Assembly (NCBI RefSeq): GCF_027579695.1
Contig: NC_083574.1
Location: 59,413,559 to 59,477,558, forward strand
Direction: 5' to 3'
Origin: Neoarius graeffei
Lineage: Eukaryota; Chordata; Actinopteri; Siluriformes; Ariidae
Length of the DNA: 64,000 bases
This document shows positions 42,861 to 48,753 of the stretch, piece by piece (the first letter of the stretch is position 1; each line of letters begins with the position of its first letter). A program made the position numbers and the translations under genes. The notes beneath the pieces are model-generated. The model was given only the letters and a program-made list of their open reading frames with translations, did no database searches and was not told the origin of the DNA.

Positions 42861-43122
42861 GCCTCATGTTTATTGTGGATTATTTTGTTGCGTTTATCAT
42901 TTTTATGTACTGTATTATTGCCAAATAAATCAAATCAAATCAAATACAACAGTGGTGATATATTAAAAATTTATTCTATAGCCGGAAAACTAGAATATGG
43001 ACATACCCGTGGTTTCTATTTGCTCCAGAGCGAGTGTGTTTCTGACGGTGTTGTTGGGCAACCTGAGAGCTGACATGGGCAGGCCAGGTGGAAAGATAGC
43101 CAGGACTACATTCATCTGTAAT
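23118..43122 (-). CDS. tsnaxip1: TSNAXIP1, translin-associated factor X-interacting protein 1 (14 exons, 5' start exon missing)
   Basis: Fourteen minus-strand exons with consensus AG/GT borders join in phase into 638 codons ending TAA at 23,118, close to the length of human TSNAXIP1 (about 650 residues). The protein is a coiled-coil, testis-associated partner of translin-associated factor X in mammals; its function in fish is inferred. Recognisable blocks in order: LSTWPAHVSSQ, LDVHSPKLQQLKLQ, YREVFDYLIEDFKTYKPLLS, IQELEPLRAQM with a long Glu/Gln/Leu coiled coil, ERDARRLLIDNIS, EYGDVVPRRDW, ASTPRPRWEQC, KDFFTGLG, and a C-terminal KTIDPTLDSETLDCYLSMAF. No exon is broken, although the introns are full of transposons. 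It lies head-to-head with RANBP10, as in human. The initiating exon is not identified. A weak candidate is an ATG at 45,381 with a donor near 45,347. Confidence 0.93.
23435..23541 (-). CDS. tsnaxip1: TSNAXIP1 exon m
   Basis: Acceptor CCTCAG| and donor AAAGA|GTGAGA. It encodes DTDGKQSDFLGLVKKQALAE and RLYICQLREQLEGK. 107 bp. Confidence 0.92.
23833..24011 (+). mobile_element. tRNA-derived SINE, type C
   Basis: The head GGGGGCGTCATGGCTCAGG and B-box GGTTCGATTCC are followed by CATTTCCTGTCC and an A-rich tail. The target duplication is AAATAACTTCTGCT / AAATAATTTCTGCT. A sister copy is at 40,720-40,900. Confidence 0.88.
24295..24671 (-). mobile_element. Type A SINE, full length
   Basis: Flanked by an exact 12-bp duplication ATGCAAAATAAT (24,283-24,294 and 24,672-24,683). 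It is full length from GAGATGAGATG tail to CACGGTGGTGTAGTGGTTAG head, read on the minus strand, and among the least diverged copies. Confidence 0.92.
24973..25096 (-). CDS. tsnaxip1: TSNAXIP1 exon l
   Basis: Acceptor CTTTCAG| and donor ACAGAG|GTGAGG. It encodes EALRTTFPLKGDQDIEELVL and SIAYQRLYTE, matching the human TFPLKTEEQIQEL segment. 124 bp. Confidence 0.94.
25230..26352 (-). mobile_element. Penelope-like element fragment with GIY-YIG domain and inverted arms
   Basis: A 13-bp duplication TGGTTCATAGCTA flanks it (25,217-25,229; 26,353-26,365). Two arms of about 285 bp (25,229-25,514 and 26,031-26,317) are inverted copies with one mismatch by eye. The minus ORF between them keeps IIYEIPCRSCNKVYIGETGR, the GIY-YIG endonuclease of Penelope-like retroelements, with a downstream RxxEH-type RRKEHQ. 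The reverse transcriptase is absent (5' truncation). The inverted-arm layout is typical of Penelope insertions. It lies about 130 bp upstream of exon l. Confidence 0.88.
25737..25800 (-). CDS. GIY-YIG endonuclease core of the Penelope-like ORF
   Basis: This is the core (about residues 207-230) of a 350-codon minus-strand ORF at 25,369-26,421. It contains the paired IYE and YIG strands and the following Arg (ETGRCFHTRRKEH). In Penelope-like elements this domain nicks the target DNA. The ORF's N-terminal 130 residues are only a translation of the inverted arm and flank. Confidence 0.82.
26943..28591 (-). pseudogene. Tc1-type transposon, broken transposase (third lineage)
   Basis: TA-flanked, with inverted ends CAGTTAGGTCCATAAATATT and GGACCTAACTG. 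The transposase on the minus strand begins near 28,241 (MRSKELSMQVKQAIL), shifts frame after LRKQKKK, continues at 28,137-27,826 (VDDRRIISMVKRNPF), and ends in the catalytic part 27,663-27,196 with QMDSDPKHKAKA and WPSQSPDLNPIEHAFHLL. At least two breaks make it inactive. Confidence 0.9.
28692..29368 (+). mobile_element. Kolobok-like nonautonomous element with a THAP-domain exon (copy 1)
   Basis: It is flanked by TTAA on both sides, with inverted ends AGTGCATATCATGG and CCAGAATATGCACT. TTAA duplications and a THAP-domain protein are known traits of Kolobok elements; piggyBac also uses TTAA but lacks THAP. The element is 677 bp and cannot encode a full transposase. It sits inside a SINE in a TSNAXIP1 intron. 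Confidence 0.8.
29024..29197 (+). CDS. THAP zinc-finger fragment of the Kolobok-like element
   Basis: From ATG 29,024 it reads MVKRCIVGGCSNTNLDGIS then THRFPKDRTMREKW, the start of a C2CH THAP domain: CxxxxC pair, HRFP motif and a conserved Trp. It loses similarity after about residue 40 and stops at 29,197. It is likely the first exon of an ancestral transposase kept in the deleted element. Confidence 0.75.
   Translation: MVKRCIVGGCSNTNLDGISTHRFPKDRTMREKWERLVYTGCALKPCKSLAACWRFRR
29693..29802 (-). CDS. tsnaxip1: TSNAXIP1 exon k
   Basis: Acceptor GTGGCAG| and donor TTCAG|GTGAGG. It encodes VDESVYHGQTYLLSHLLKVL and ESGLLSTPQF. 110 bp. A mariner-type element begins only 55 bp upstream of the acceptor. 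Confidence 0.92.
29858..30365 (+). mobile_element. Mariner-type element, internally deleted, 508 bp
   Basis: TA-flanked, with inverted ends CAGGGGGCTGCAAAAGTAGG and TACTTTTGCAGCCCCCTG. A plus ORF keeps the catalytic end of a mariner-like transposase: FYFQQDGVPPHFALNMRALL, DWPPRSPDLTPMDFFFWG and IQFVWEACQEID. The first catalytic Asp region and DNA-binding domain are deleted. It starts 55 bp upstream of the acceptor of TSNAXIP1 exon k and may overlap its branch-point region. Confidence 0.85.
30425..30917 (-). repeat. Intronic DNA repeat (copy 2)
   Basis: The inverted pair TTATTCTATCCACATTCACT and AGTGAATGTGGATAGAATAA bounds most of it. Internal sequence such as TGACAGAAGCAATTTGTGAA matches the copy at 23.7-24.9 kb. 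Confidence 0.65.
30918..31145 (-). mobile_element. Degenerate type A SINE
   Basis: GGCAAGCTGGAGCCAATCCC, GAGGTGGGGTACACCCTGGG and CTCTTTGGACTGTGGGAGGA identify the body; it lacks most of the head and is diverged. Confidence 0.65.
31185..31343 (-). CDS. tsnaxip1: TSNAXIP1 exon j
   Basis: Acceptor ACACAG| and donor GGCAAG|GTTGGT. It encodes LKEFLHQYLLKQHEEKAGQW, AYSLLDGIKRYL and GLFYDILQGK. 159 bp, 53 whole codons. Confidence 0.94.
31439..31567 (-). CDS. tsnaxip1: TSNAXIP1 exon i
   Basis: Acceptor CCCCCAG| and donor GAGAAG|GTATCA. It encodes DVPIYLRYEGQQKNLRLKKA and DVIRVLKDIWRKK, matching the family's IPAFLRF...KKDVVNLLKD segment. 129 bp, 43 whole codons. Confidence 0.95.
31663..31790 (-). 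CDS. tsnaxip1: TSNAXIP1 exon h
   Basis: Acceptor CATGTAAG| and donor GGACTG|GTGAGA. It encodes VLGSGDRCSELFEGQSSQN and LLKELKSMGLEQKDFFTGL, the conserved KDFFxGL motif. 128 bp. Confidence 0.94.
31880..32372. pseudogene. Tc1 remnant with an internal inversion
   Basis: 32,000-32,340 reads on the plus strand as the C-terminal part of a Tc1 transposase (QNDRAPCTK, then CPAQSPDLNPTEQLWDELEF and LVESLPRRVEVIITAKGG) with a frameshift and stop. The piece that should precede it (LVPLNGNLNATECKNILDNY, then MLSTLYQQSGG) lies immediately to its left but on the minus strand, about 31,885-31,999. So about 115 bp has been inverted. Confidence 0.8.
32376..32900. repeat. GAGT/CAGT mosaic tetranucleotide array
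   Basis: About 525 bp made almost entirely of GAGT and CAGT words in irregular runs, with a few GAAT, CAAT and TAGT variants. Every GAGT-to-CA switch creates TGAGTCA, the AP-1 consensus; I count 22. It starts at the end of the Tc1 remnant and ends about 25 bp from the donor of TSNAXIP1 exon g. Confidence 0.9.
32923..33064 (-). CDS. tsnaxip1: TSNAXIP1 exon g
   Basis: Acceptor TTTTTCAG| and donor GTGCAG|GTATAC. It encodes LETLQSDFNQMKTEYDALL through ASTPRPRWEQC, matching the conserved STPRPDW-type motif. 142 bp. The donor lies about 27 bp from a large GAGT/CAGT tandem repeat in the next intron. Confidence 0.95.
33065..33629 (-). other. TSNAXIP1 intron f-g, no features recognised
   Basis: AT-rich intron; the 103-codon minus ORF in it is not bounded by splice sites and resembles nothing. 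Confidence 0.5.
33630..33787 (-). CDS. tsnaxip1: TSNAXIP1 exon f
   Basis: Acceptor CTTTTAG| and donor GTAAAG|GTATTA. It encodes NPVDLKLALDVCREDLNKAQ and HAEYGDVVPRRDWENLERMY, matching the conserved GDVVPRRDF-type motif of the family. 158 bp. Confidence 0.95.
33928..34045 (-). CDS. tsnaxip1: TSNAXIP1 exon e
   Basis: Acceptor TCACAG| then VSYLKEDLERQYVLYREERD and ARRLLIDNIS. Two donors 15 bp apart keep the same phase: CCTG|GTTCCT (end 33,928) and GATG|GTGCCA (end 33,913). They would add or omit five residues (SSQD region), so the exact end, and possibly alternative donor use, is open. Confidence 0.88.
34482..34818 (+). mobile_element. Type A SINE
   Basis: Reads from GCTGTTGCCTCACAGCAAGA to TAATGGATGGGTGGATGGAT. 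The very 5' end of the tRNA head is missing. The preceding 34,046-34,481 holds nothing recognised. Confidence 0.85.
34846..35147 (+). mobile_element. tRNA-derived SINE, type B
   Basis: Head TGGCCTAGTGGTTAGCGTGT (A box) and GCGAGTCCTACTCGTGGTC (degenerate B box), then CATACCAAAGACCATCATAA, and the tail GACTTTGACTTGACTTGAC. Sister copies: 43,391-43,665 and 58,838-59,105. Confidence 0.85.
35158..35362 (-). mobile_element. Type A SINE 5' fragment
   Basis: TGCATGTCTTTGGACTGTAG to CTAACCACTACACCACTGTG in reverse orientation. Tail half absent. 35,363-35,668 holds nothing recognised. Confidence 0.8.
35682..36052 (+). mobile_element. Type A SINE, full length
   Basis: Flanked by the exact 13-bp duplication AAGATATCTTCAC (35,669-35,681; 36,053-36,065). 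Intact A and B boxes in the head and GATGAGA-type tail. Confidence 0.93.
36191..36553 (+). mobile_element. Type A SINE with rearranged head
   Basis: The head GGTGGACGGTACGGTAGTGT is followed by a short duplicated GATGATCCTATAG and then GTCACTGTCGCCTCGCAGCA. Tail GATAACGGATGATCC. 36,554-36,922 is intron without recognised features. Confidence 0.8.
36923..37119 (-). CDS. tsnaxip1: TSNAXIP1 exon d (coiled coil)
   Basis: Acceptor CTTGCAG| and donor ACCCAG|GTTGGA. It encodes YMQQQIQELEPLRAQM and a long Glu/Gln/Leu-rich coiled coil through MKEEQRTLQTQ. 197 bp, in phase with exons c and e. The long antisense ORF here is a shadow. Confidence 0.95.
37249..37342 (-). CDS. tsnaxip1: TSNAXIP1 exon c
   Basis: Acceptor TTTGAAG| and donor CTCTAG|GTACGT. 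It encodes AYREVFDYLIEDFKTYKPLL then SAIKNEYEITL, the family's best-conserved segment. 94 bp. Only about 95 bp of intron separate it from exon b. Confidence 0.95.
37439..37565 (-). CDS. tsnaxip1: TSNAXIP1 exon b
   Basis: Acceptor GCCTCAG| and donor CTTCAG|GTTTAC. It encodes FSEEFGRTVAKPRFLVQLE and ends LDVHSPKLQQLKLQ, a strongly conserved N-terminal block. 127 bp, ends on a full codon. Confidence 0.92.
37848..38152 (-). mobile_element. Type A SINE inside the LINE
   Basis: ACCGCTTATCCCATGCAGG to CACTACACCACCATGCCGCC in reverse. The LINE word GGCTCTAAAAG recurs at both borders as the duplication. Confidence 0.85.
38256..38397 (+). mobile_element. Type A SINE 3' fragment inside the LINE
   Basis: TGCCCTGTGATGACCTGGCG to GATGAGATGAGATGAGATG, flanked by TTGGATCAAT and ATGGATCAAT from the LINE. 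Confidence 0.85.
38953..39276 (-). mobile_element. Type A SINE
   Basis: CATCGTCTGTAGCCACTTAT to CACTACACCACCGTGCCACC in reverse, with a small internal deletion near 39,178. Confidence 0.85.
39467..39583 (+). mobile_element. Type A SINE internal fragment
   Basis: GGTTCGAGCCCAGCAGCC to CACAGTCCAAAGACAT; both ends missing. Confidence 0.8.
39584..39860 (-). repeat. L2-like LINE 3' tail with (GA)n tract
   Basis: AATAGAATGCCTTTATTGTC and ACATGTACAATGAGATTAAA, followed by a (GA)n tract at 39,670-39,694, resemble L2-type 3' ends seen elsewhere in the window. Confidence 0.55.
39905..40125 (+). mobile_element. Type D SINE body and tail
   Basis: GGTGCCCTTGAGCGAGGCAC and TTCACTGCTTCAGATGGGTT, ending in GTGTGATGAATAAAAG. 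Head missing. Confidence 0.75.
40720..40900 (+). mobile_element. Type C SINE within the BED-finger ORF
   Basis: Flanked by the exact 15-bp duplication AAATGGAAATGGACG (40,705-40,719; 40,901-40,915), which includes the start codon region of the BED-finger ORF. Head GGGGGCGTCATGTCTCAGG. Confidence 0.93.
40903..41250 (+). pseudogene. BED zinc-finger transposase fragment, frameshifted
   Basis: From 40,903 the frame reads MEMDELVPKRTSKGSVIWRF and VCKVCKKK, the first Cys pair of a BED finger. A slip in the A-run at about 41,015 moves the rest (STTNMFYHLKTHPVQYEE, with the His pair) to another frame. Only the N-terminus of a ZBED-like hAT transposase is present. Confidence 0.78.
42395..42960. other. 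Low-complexity intron sequence, including (TCAA)n
   Basis: TATGTGTATATG-type repeats at 42,420-42,540 and about ten TCAA units at 42,821-42,859, then short TCAAA repeats near 42,930. No gene. Confidence 0.6.
43007..43122 (-). CDS. tsnaxip1: TSNAXIP1 exon a (first recognised coding exon)
   Basis: Acceptor CTTCCAG| and donor CGG|GTATGT bound 116 bp. The right frame is ITDECSPGYLSTWPAHVSSQ onward, because it ends with two extra bases that fit the A-TTC start of the next exon, and LSTWPAHVSSQ resembles the human N-terminus. The in-exon ATG lies in another frame that fails to join. An upstream start exon is required. Confidence 0.8.
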
Positions 43123-43154
43123 CTGGAAGAAATTAAATTGAGATCACATTGAAG

Positions 43155-43156
<2 letters not shown>

Positions 43157-43217
<61 letters not shown>
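43157..43217. repeat. (TA)n microsatellite, about 30 units
   Basis: Uninterrupted TA repeat beginning 35 bp upstream (in transcript sense) of the acceptor of TSNAXIP1 exon a. Confidence 0.95.
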
Positions 43218-43219
<2 letters not shown>

Positions 43220-43390
43220 TATATATACAGTACCAGTCAAAAGTTTGGAAACACCTTCAAATTCGATGTTTTTTCTTTATTTTAATTAACTAAAAGACAC
43301 TTCGTGTCTTAAAGTAATGACTGATTGTTATTTCTCTTTACTTAGTTGAGTGGTTCTTGACATAATATGGATTACTACAGTTGTTGAATG

Positions 43391-43665
43391 GCCGGCTAGT
43401 GGCCTAGTGGTTAGTATGTCTACCTCTCGATTGGGAGATTGTGAGTTCTATTGACGGTTGGGTCATACCAAAGACCATCGTAAAAATGGCACCTACTACC
43501 ATCTGGCAAGGCATGCTGCAGTACAGATGTGAGTGGGGAGTTAAACTCTCATGGTTATCAGAGGACTAGCCCCCCATTATAGCCCTAGCTATGTAATAGG
43601 TGAGAGGCTGAGGGCTACGGAGATCGGTGCCACATGGCGCAGGAAGGACTTTGACAGGTGTTGAA
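43391..43665 (+). mobile_element. Type B SINE in the nonautonomous Tc1
   Basis: GCCGGCTAGTGGCCTAGTGG, CATACCAAAGACCATCGTAA and GGCGCAGGAAGGACTTTGAC. Confidence 0.85.
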
Positions 43666-44004
43666 CAAGACTATTTACTGTATTTTTACTCTTTACTGGT
43701 TGATGGTGTCAAATGCATTAAGAAGGCAAGAAATTCCATTTTTGACAAGACACACCTGTTAATTGAGAAGCATTCCAGGTGACTACCTCATAAAGCTGGT
43801 TCAGATAATGCCAGTAGTGTGCAAAGCTGTTATCAAGGTAAATAGTGACGACTTTGAAGAATCTAAAAGATGAAACGTTGTTTTTTAAACACTTTTTTGT
43901 TTACCAGATAATTCCATATGTTCCATATGTTATTTCATAGTATTGATGAGTTCAGTATTGTTCTACAATGTAGGGAAAAAATAAAAAAATAAAAACATTG
44001 AATG

Positions 44005-44278
44005 GGCGGCACGGTTGTCTGCGTGGGTTTCCTCCGGGTGCTCCGGTTTCCCCCACAGTCCAAAGACATGCAGGTTAGGTTAACTGGTGACTCTAAATTG
44101 ACCGTAGGTGTGAATGTGAGTGTGAATGATTGTCTGTGTCTATGTGTCAGCCCTGTGATGACCTGGCGACTTGTCCAGGGTGTACCCCGCCTTTCGCCCG
44201 TAGTCAGCTGGGATAGGCTCCAGCTTGCCTGCGACCCTGTAGAACAGGATAAAGCGGATAGAGATACTGAGATGAGAA
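44005..44278 (+). mobile_element. Type A SINE with a deleted head interior
   Basis: GGGCGGCACGGTTGTCTGCG jumps straight to TGGGTTTCCTCCGGGTGCTC, so about 85 bp of the tRNA head is missing. Tail GATACTGAGATGAGA. Confidence 0.85.
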
Positions 44279-44322
44279 AAACATTGAATTTGAAGGTGTT
44301 TCCAAACTTTTGACTGGTACTG

Positions 44323-45340
44323 TAGGTTAAGGTCTGCGAAACAAAACAGACAGAACATACATGCTAAGGTGCAACTTACTTTCAGTATGTTTGACACAGA
44401 CCTCACTTGCCCTTGAGACCCCTTGCTTGACAAAAGCCTGCTACTAATACAGATACCACAGAAAGGAGCTTATATTTATTAATTGAAGAGACACAGCACA
44501 ATACAGCTTGTTAAAATGGTGAGAAATAGAATAGTTTGTTGTTGGGAGGACCTTTCGAACATGAAACCCATTACAGTGAATTGTGTGTGTGTTTTAAATA
44601 AGCACAAAGAATATTTTCTGTTGTGATTTACACAGCATATACCAATGAAACTTCTGACTCTTTCCAATGAGTCACATCATTTGACTCATCTTACCAATAA
44701 GAATCGATTCTTTCGGCTCCCAAACGACTCCTAGTCAAAGTTTGTAATCTGCTGAAATATGGCTGAAATTATTCTATAAATTATGACTTCTAGTGAATAA
44801 TATAACATTACTTTGCATTGTATATTATTATATCTATTGAAATAATTACAAAATCAGCAAGGCAGTACAAATCTGCATTGACAAACACAGTAAACATCCC
44901 TGCATTAATATTTCTGTGTCAGTAAAAATGTTTTTTTGATTAAATTACACTGTACAGTAACTACATTGCCTAAAGAAAGAAAGAAAGAAAGAAAGAAACC
45001 AAGCAAGGACTCGGATCATTTTTGCGAGTCGGCTCTCAGCGTTCACCAAAAAGAGCCGACTCAAAGAGTTGAATCGTTGGCTATGAAACAGCCGAACTCC
45101 TTCACAGGACGCCGTTTCTGACTATTTCATCCATTTACTAGCTAATAACGTTTATTTAAAGTTATTAAGCTGCCATTTTCTAAACTATCGATCCTTGCCT
45201 TTCAAACGTTGACAGTGGTGGCAAATGGATGTCCTTCTTTATAGACATGTGTAAATTTTATGTATCTATTTATATAATAAGAATTATCTTCTCTTCCTTG
45301 AAATTTCAAATATTTTGGGTAGTTTATGCTGCGACTTCAG
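44323..45340. other. Non-coding region with a GAGTCGGCTC-type palindromic repeat
   Basis: GAGTCGGCTCTCAGCG and AAAGAGCCGACTC near 45,027 and 45,050 form a hairpin, and AAGAATCGATTC near 44,701 is related. It may be an old hAT MITE. A (GAAA)n run is at about 44,975. No exon with family match was found. Confidence 0.4.
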
Positions 45341-45347
45341 GAATAAC

Positions 45348-45381
45348 GTTGCGATCCTGTTGTTGTTTATGATCCGTTGCC
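45348..45381 (-). CDS. tsnaxip1: Candidate TSNAXIP1 start exon (weak)
   Basis: ATG at 45,381 opens MATDHKQQQDRN and a possible donor AAC|GTTATT would join exon a in phase 0. The donor is a poor match and no homology supports the peptide, so this is only a candidate. Confidence 0.2.
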
Positions 45382-46109
45382 ATAGTATTGAAGGACCCCA
45401 AAGAGTTCACGGATGGAAAGGAGGCCATTTCGTGCCCAATACAAAGTGCATTTACTGCTTGTACAATTCTTTGATATATTACAGTATATGGCTTTCCCAG
45501 TAAGTATCATTACATACAATGAAATATTCTTTTTCTTTACCCGTAAATCAGTTCCCACTGTTCCTGGTTTGTCTTAGCATTTCATTCAGGCGATGTTTAG
45601 GCACCTAATATATTTCACACATGATCCATGAACTTGTTTTTCCGAGCTTGTTTTGCACCCAGGATAAAGTATGAAACGTTGAAAAATCAGAACAGCTACT
45701 TGAAAAAAAATTACATATTATCCAGCTGAGTTATGATTATTGCTATCATGAACAACGTGAAAAACAAAGGCGTGTTATTTTGACACCAAGAAATAATAAT
45801 AATAATAAATATATATATATCCCGGGCCAAATAAGCATTCCAGACAAATCAGCGATTTATTATTTTGCTTCTCGATACGCTAATGTGTATGAATATTTGT
45901 GTCTCACTGGCAAAACACAAGCATCAATAATGATCTGTTATATAAAGAGGACCCAGAGAAAGAAGTTGGATCTAAACTATGATCCTGAAACACTCCGATA
46001 ATAGGTTCCGTGTGTCAATGAGTCGCCAACACCATGAATGTGCACTTATTCATTTCTGAAACTACATGTACTGAGCTCCACTTCTGTCTCTGTCCTCTCT
46101 GAGAGCTTC

Positions 46110-46342
46110 GTGTACGTTATATTATGGGTATTGTAGTTGTATAGTTCCCTGCTGGTCATTTATGTGTATTGCGCATGACAAGACGTTCGACTACGTTACC
46201 CAGAATGCACCGCGCGCCTGACTCTAGAACGTTGGTTATCCGGGGATATCGCTACTGCTATCAGTGTATCGTTCTGTCTTTTAGAAGATTGACACAACTA
46301 GGTAGGGAAAAGCAAAGAAAGGAAAACAAAACACAACCCAAA
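46110..46342 (+). promoter_or_regulatory. ranbp10: RANBP10 promoter and 5' UTR, ZNF143/THAP11-like sites
   Basis: Two sites match the ACTACAnnTCCCAGAATGC promoter motif bound by ZNF143/THAP11. TGGGTATTGTAGT is at 46,125-46,137 (reverse orientation). ACTACGTTACCCAGAATGCA followed by CCGCG is at 46,190-46,214. The second keeps both halves of the motif. The 5' UTR follows up to ATG 46,343. No TATA box is seen. The distance to TSNAXIP1 makes a shared promoter possible but unproven. Confidence 0.7.
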
Positions 46343-46541
46343 ATGGCAGAGCTCGGAGCAGGCAGCCTGTTACAGGTGGATCCTGCTTTAAATGACCAAG
46401 AGCAGGAGCTGAACGAGCGTCTGAAGCGGCTCTATCCGGCCGTGAACGAGGAAGAGACCCCTTTACCCCGGTCCTGGAGCCCCAAGGATAAATACAGCTA
46501 CATCGGGCTGTCGCAGAACAATCTGCGGGTCCATTATAAAG
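46343..46541 (+). CDS. ranbp10: RANBP10 first coding exon
   Basis: ATG 46,343 in AAAATGGCA opens 66 codons plus one base, ended by a donor AAAG|GTACAC. The conserved part is [40 protein letters not shown], which begins the SPRY-domain region of RANBP9/RANBP10 scaffold proteins. These bind Ran, microtubules and CTLH ubiquitin-ligase partners. The short N-terminus before RLQRLYPAV and adjacency to TSNAXIP1 favour RANBP10 over RANBP9; the SYIGLSQNN stretch is shared with RANBP9. The splice phase (Gly split after the first base) matches the continuation of HYKG. Later exons are not in this window. Confidence 0.93.
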
Positions 46542-47735
46542 GTACACAGGCGGGACAGTCTGCTTAACTGTCATGGTTTGGGCCTAAGGAAAAAGGGGCG
46601 CTGTGTGTGTGTGTGTTTTTTAATCTGAATGTCTGAAATCTCTCTGAGCTGATTTTCCGTCCCTGTGCTTTGTTTCAGCAGAGGAAAAGAAAAGAAAAGA
46701 AAAATTGCCCAAATGTACAGCAACAACAACCAGCTCAGGCTCTGGCTAGCTACAGGAGTTAGCTAAGCTAGCTAGCTAGTTAGTTTAAAACAAAACAAAA
46801 TTACAAAGCGCCTGTCTTGTTTTGCAATAGAACGCATTACAGTAGTGACTTTGCTAACTTGTTCTCCCAGGAGGATTTTAAACCATGCCAAGACATGTTT
46901 TACTTAACAACACTCTCCTTCATTTTTTTTTCCACTAAATTATTCAAAGTGTTAGCAAGCCCTGTATTGCCCATGGGAATACAGGTAACATTAACCGGCT
47001 AGATAGGCGACTGCTCAAACGGTTTCCCAATCGCTGATTTATACCAGTGTGTGTGTGTCATGGAAATACACACACAGAGTCCAGGTTTCAACCAAGGAGC
47101 TGTCATCTGGCCTGCTGTAGCAAAACTCACATGATAAACTTGAGTATTTTCTGTGTGATTTAGCAAGCTAGACAGTAGCTAGCTATATTTAGTTCCACAT
47201 CGTGTGTGTGTGTGTGCTCAGACTGGGTGGATTAAGCATTTGATCAACTCAAAGTTGTGGATTAGTGGAACATTTCAAGTGTTTTAAGATAGTGAGCTCT
47301 GGCCTTCAGCCCTTCTCTCTCTCTCTGATTGCAGATGGTGTATATTGTGTTGAAACCCTTCCCTCCCTGATCCCACTTTTTTTTTTTGTTTAAGCGCCCT
47401 CTTGTTCTTATTTTCGAGCTTCTCCAGCACTGAAGCTGATTTGTCCAGTCTGTCACAACACACTGCTGCATTAGCTATTTATGAACCTGTTCGAAAGGGT
47501 CAGGGCGCATCGACCCGCTGAAAACACGATAATTAGATAAAATTACACTTTCGCTCTGAAACGGGTTCATTCCTCAGTCAGACATGACCAGCAGAACCGT
47601 TCCAGTATCCCGTGTCAGCCCAAACAGGCTTCCAAGAAGACACAAATAAAGCCCTCACGTCACTTGCGTAACACAGAAACAAACGAGTCGAACGGCATGA
47701 CGTCATAGCGGTCGACGTGACGTCACGCCGAGACT
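46542..47735 (+). other. ranbp10: RANBP10 intron 1, proximal part without transposons
   Basis: About 1.2 kb free of recognisable repeats apart from GCTAGCTAG runs and short (GT)n. No second exon (expected to encode the GIYYFEV-type SPRY core) is seen here or later in the window. Confidence 0.6.
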
Positions 47736-47931
47736 GTGACGTCAAATCAAGTCAAGTTTATTTGTATCGCGCTTTTCACAATAAACATTCAGTGCGTTTA
47801 CATGCACATAGAGAAAATCGAATTTCTGCCGTAGCTCGTCTGAAATCGAAGTTCTAAATGGCATGGAAACACCTTAGCTCGGCTGAAATTGAACCGAACT
47901 TGATTTCTCGCAATCGAGCTACACGACCTAT

Positions 47932-48753
47932 AGGGTGTTCACACGGCACATATTTGCATCGATGCTGCACCGATGTATTTTGTTGCGATTTATCTTACAC
48001 CGGTGTAAATTTTGCGCAGCATTCACACGTCACAACCCTGCTTACTAGAGAGAAGCGTGTTAGCACCGGTGCAGCCCCACTTGCGGTCACACGGCAGTTT
48101 CTGCGACCGTGTTATAGTAGCAAAAACTTTATTACTATCATTTCCTTTGATAGTAATAAAGTTTTGATATTTCCTTTTATTACTATCATTTCCTATCATT
48201 ATTACTATCATTTCCGATAGTAATAATGCGGAAATGAAATATGCGCATGCGTGAAAATGTACTTCTTTTTCCCGGTTGTCATGGCATCACCAAGCGCCGG
48301 GAAAACAACGTGGATGAAGACACCAGTGTTGCCAGATATTGCTGACGTTTTCCATCCCAAAATATGTTCAAATCCGCCAAAATGCACTTAAAACTGCCAA
48401 ATCTGGCAACACTGGAAGACACGCAGTTCTGTTGTTGTTGATATTCGCCATTTTGGAAGCGCAAAATACCAGGATGCAAATTATGCAATACCCTTATGTA
48501 ATCAACTCTCCTCACGCGTAGCGAGTCTACCCCTGTAGCGTTCAGACGTCCCATTTTATATCGGTGCTGCCCCGCAAACTAGCATTTACTCCGGAGTAAA
48601 TTTCTTAAACCACCTCCCGAGCAGGGTTAGATTTGCACCGGTTTAAGCAGCTTTCAGGGGCTACACCGGTATAACTTTGTACCGTGTGAACGCTCTACCA
48701 GGGCAGCCCCGGTGCTACACCGGAGTAAAAGTTGCCGTGTGAACACCCCTCTA
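47932..48753. mobile_element. MITE with GGGTGTTCACACGG ends nested in the array
   Basis: The inverted ends are AGGGTGTTCACACGGCA and TGCCGTGTGAACACCCCT, interrupting the array word ACCTAGATTATGCG (CTA at both borders). The interior is rich in ACACCGGTGTA-type palindromes and a TTATTACTATCATTTCC hairpin (48,130-48,230). No coding capacity. Confidence 0.75.

Larger units (their letters stand above)
43228..44322. mobile_element. Nonautonomous Tc1/mariner element with two nested SINEs
   Basis: TA-flanked with inverted ends CAGTACCAGTCAAAAGTTTG and CAAACTTTTGACTGGTACTG; the inversion extends over about 40 bp (ACACCTTCAAATTC). Without the SINEs at 43,391-43,665 and 44,005-44,278 only about 550 bp remain, with no transposase. 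Confidence 0.9.

Noticed and set aside
43007-43122. ATG-initiated reading MNVVLAIFPPGLPM as the TSNAXIP1 start
   Set aside because: In that frame the exon leaves one extra base, and joining to the next exon gives a stop. The alternative frame joins correctly and matches the family N-terminus.
45780-46001. 73-codon plus ORF upstream of RANBP10
   Set aside because: AT-rich, starts in an AAT repeat, and no resemblance or splice context; not needed for RANBP10.
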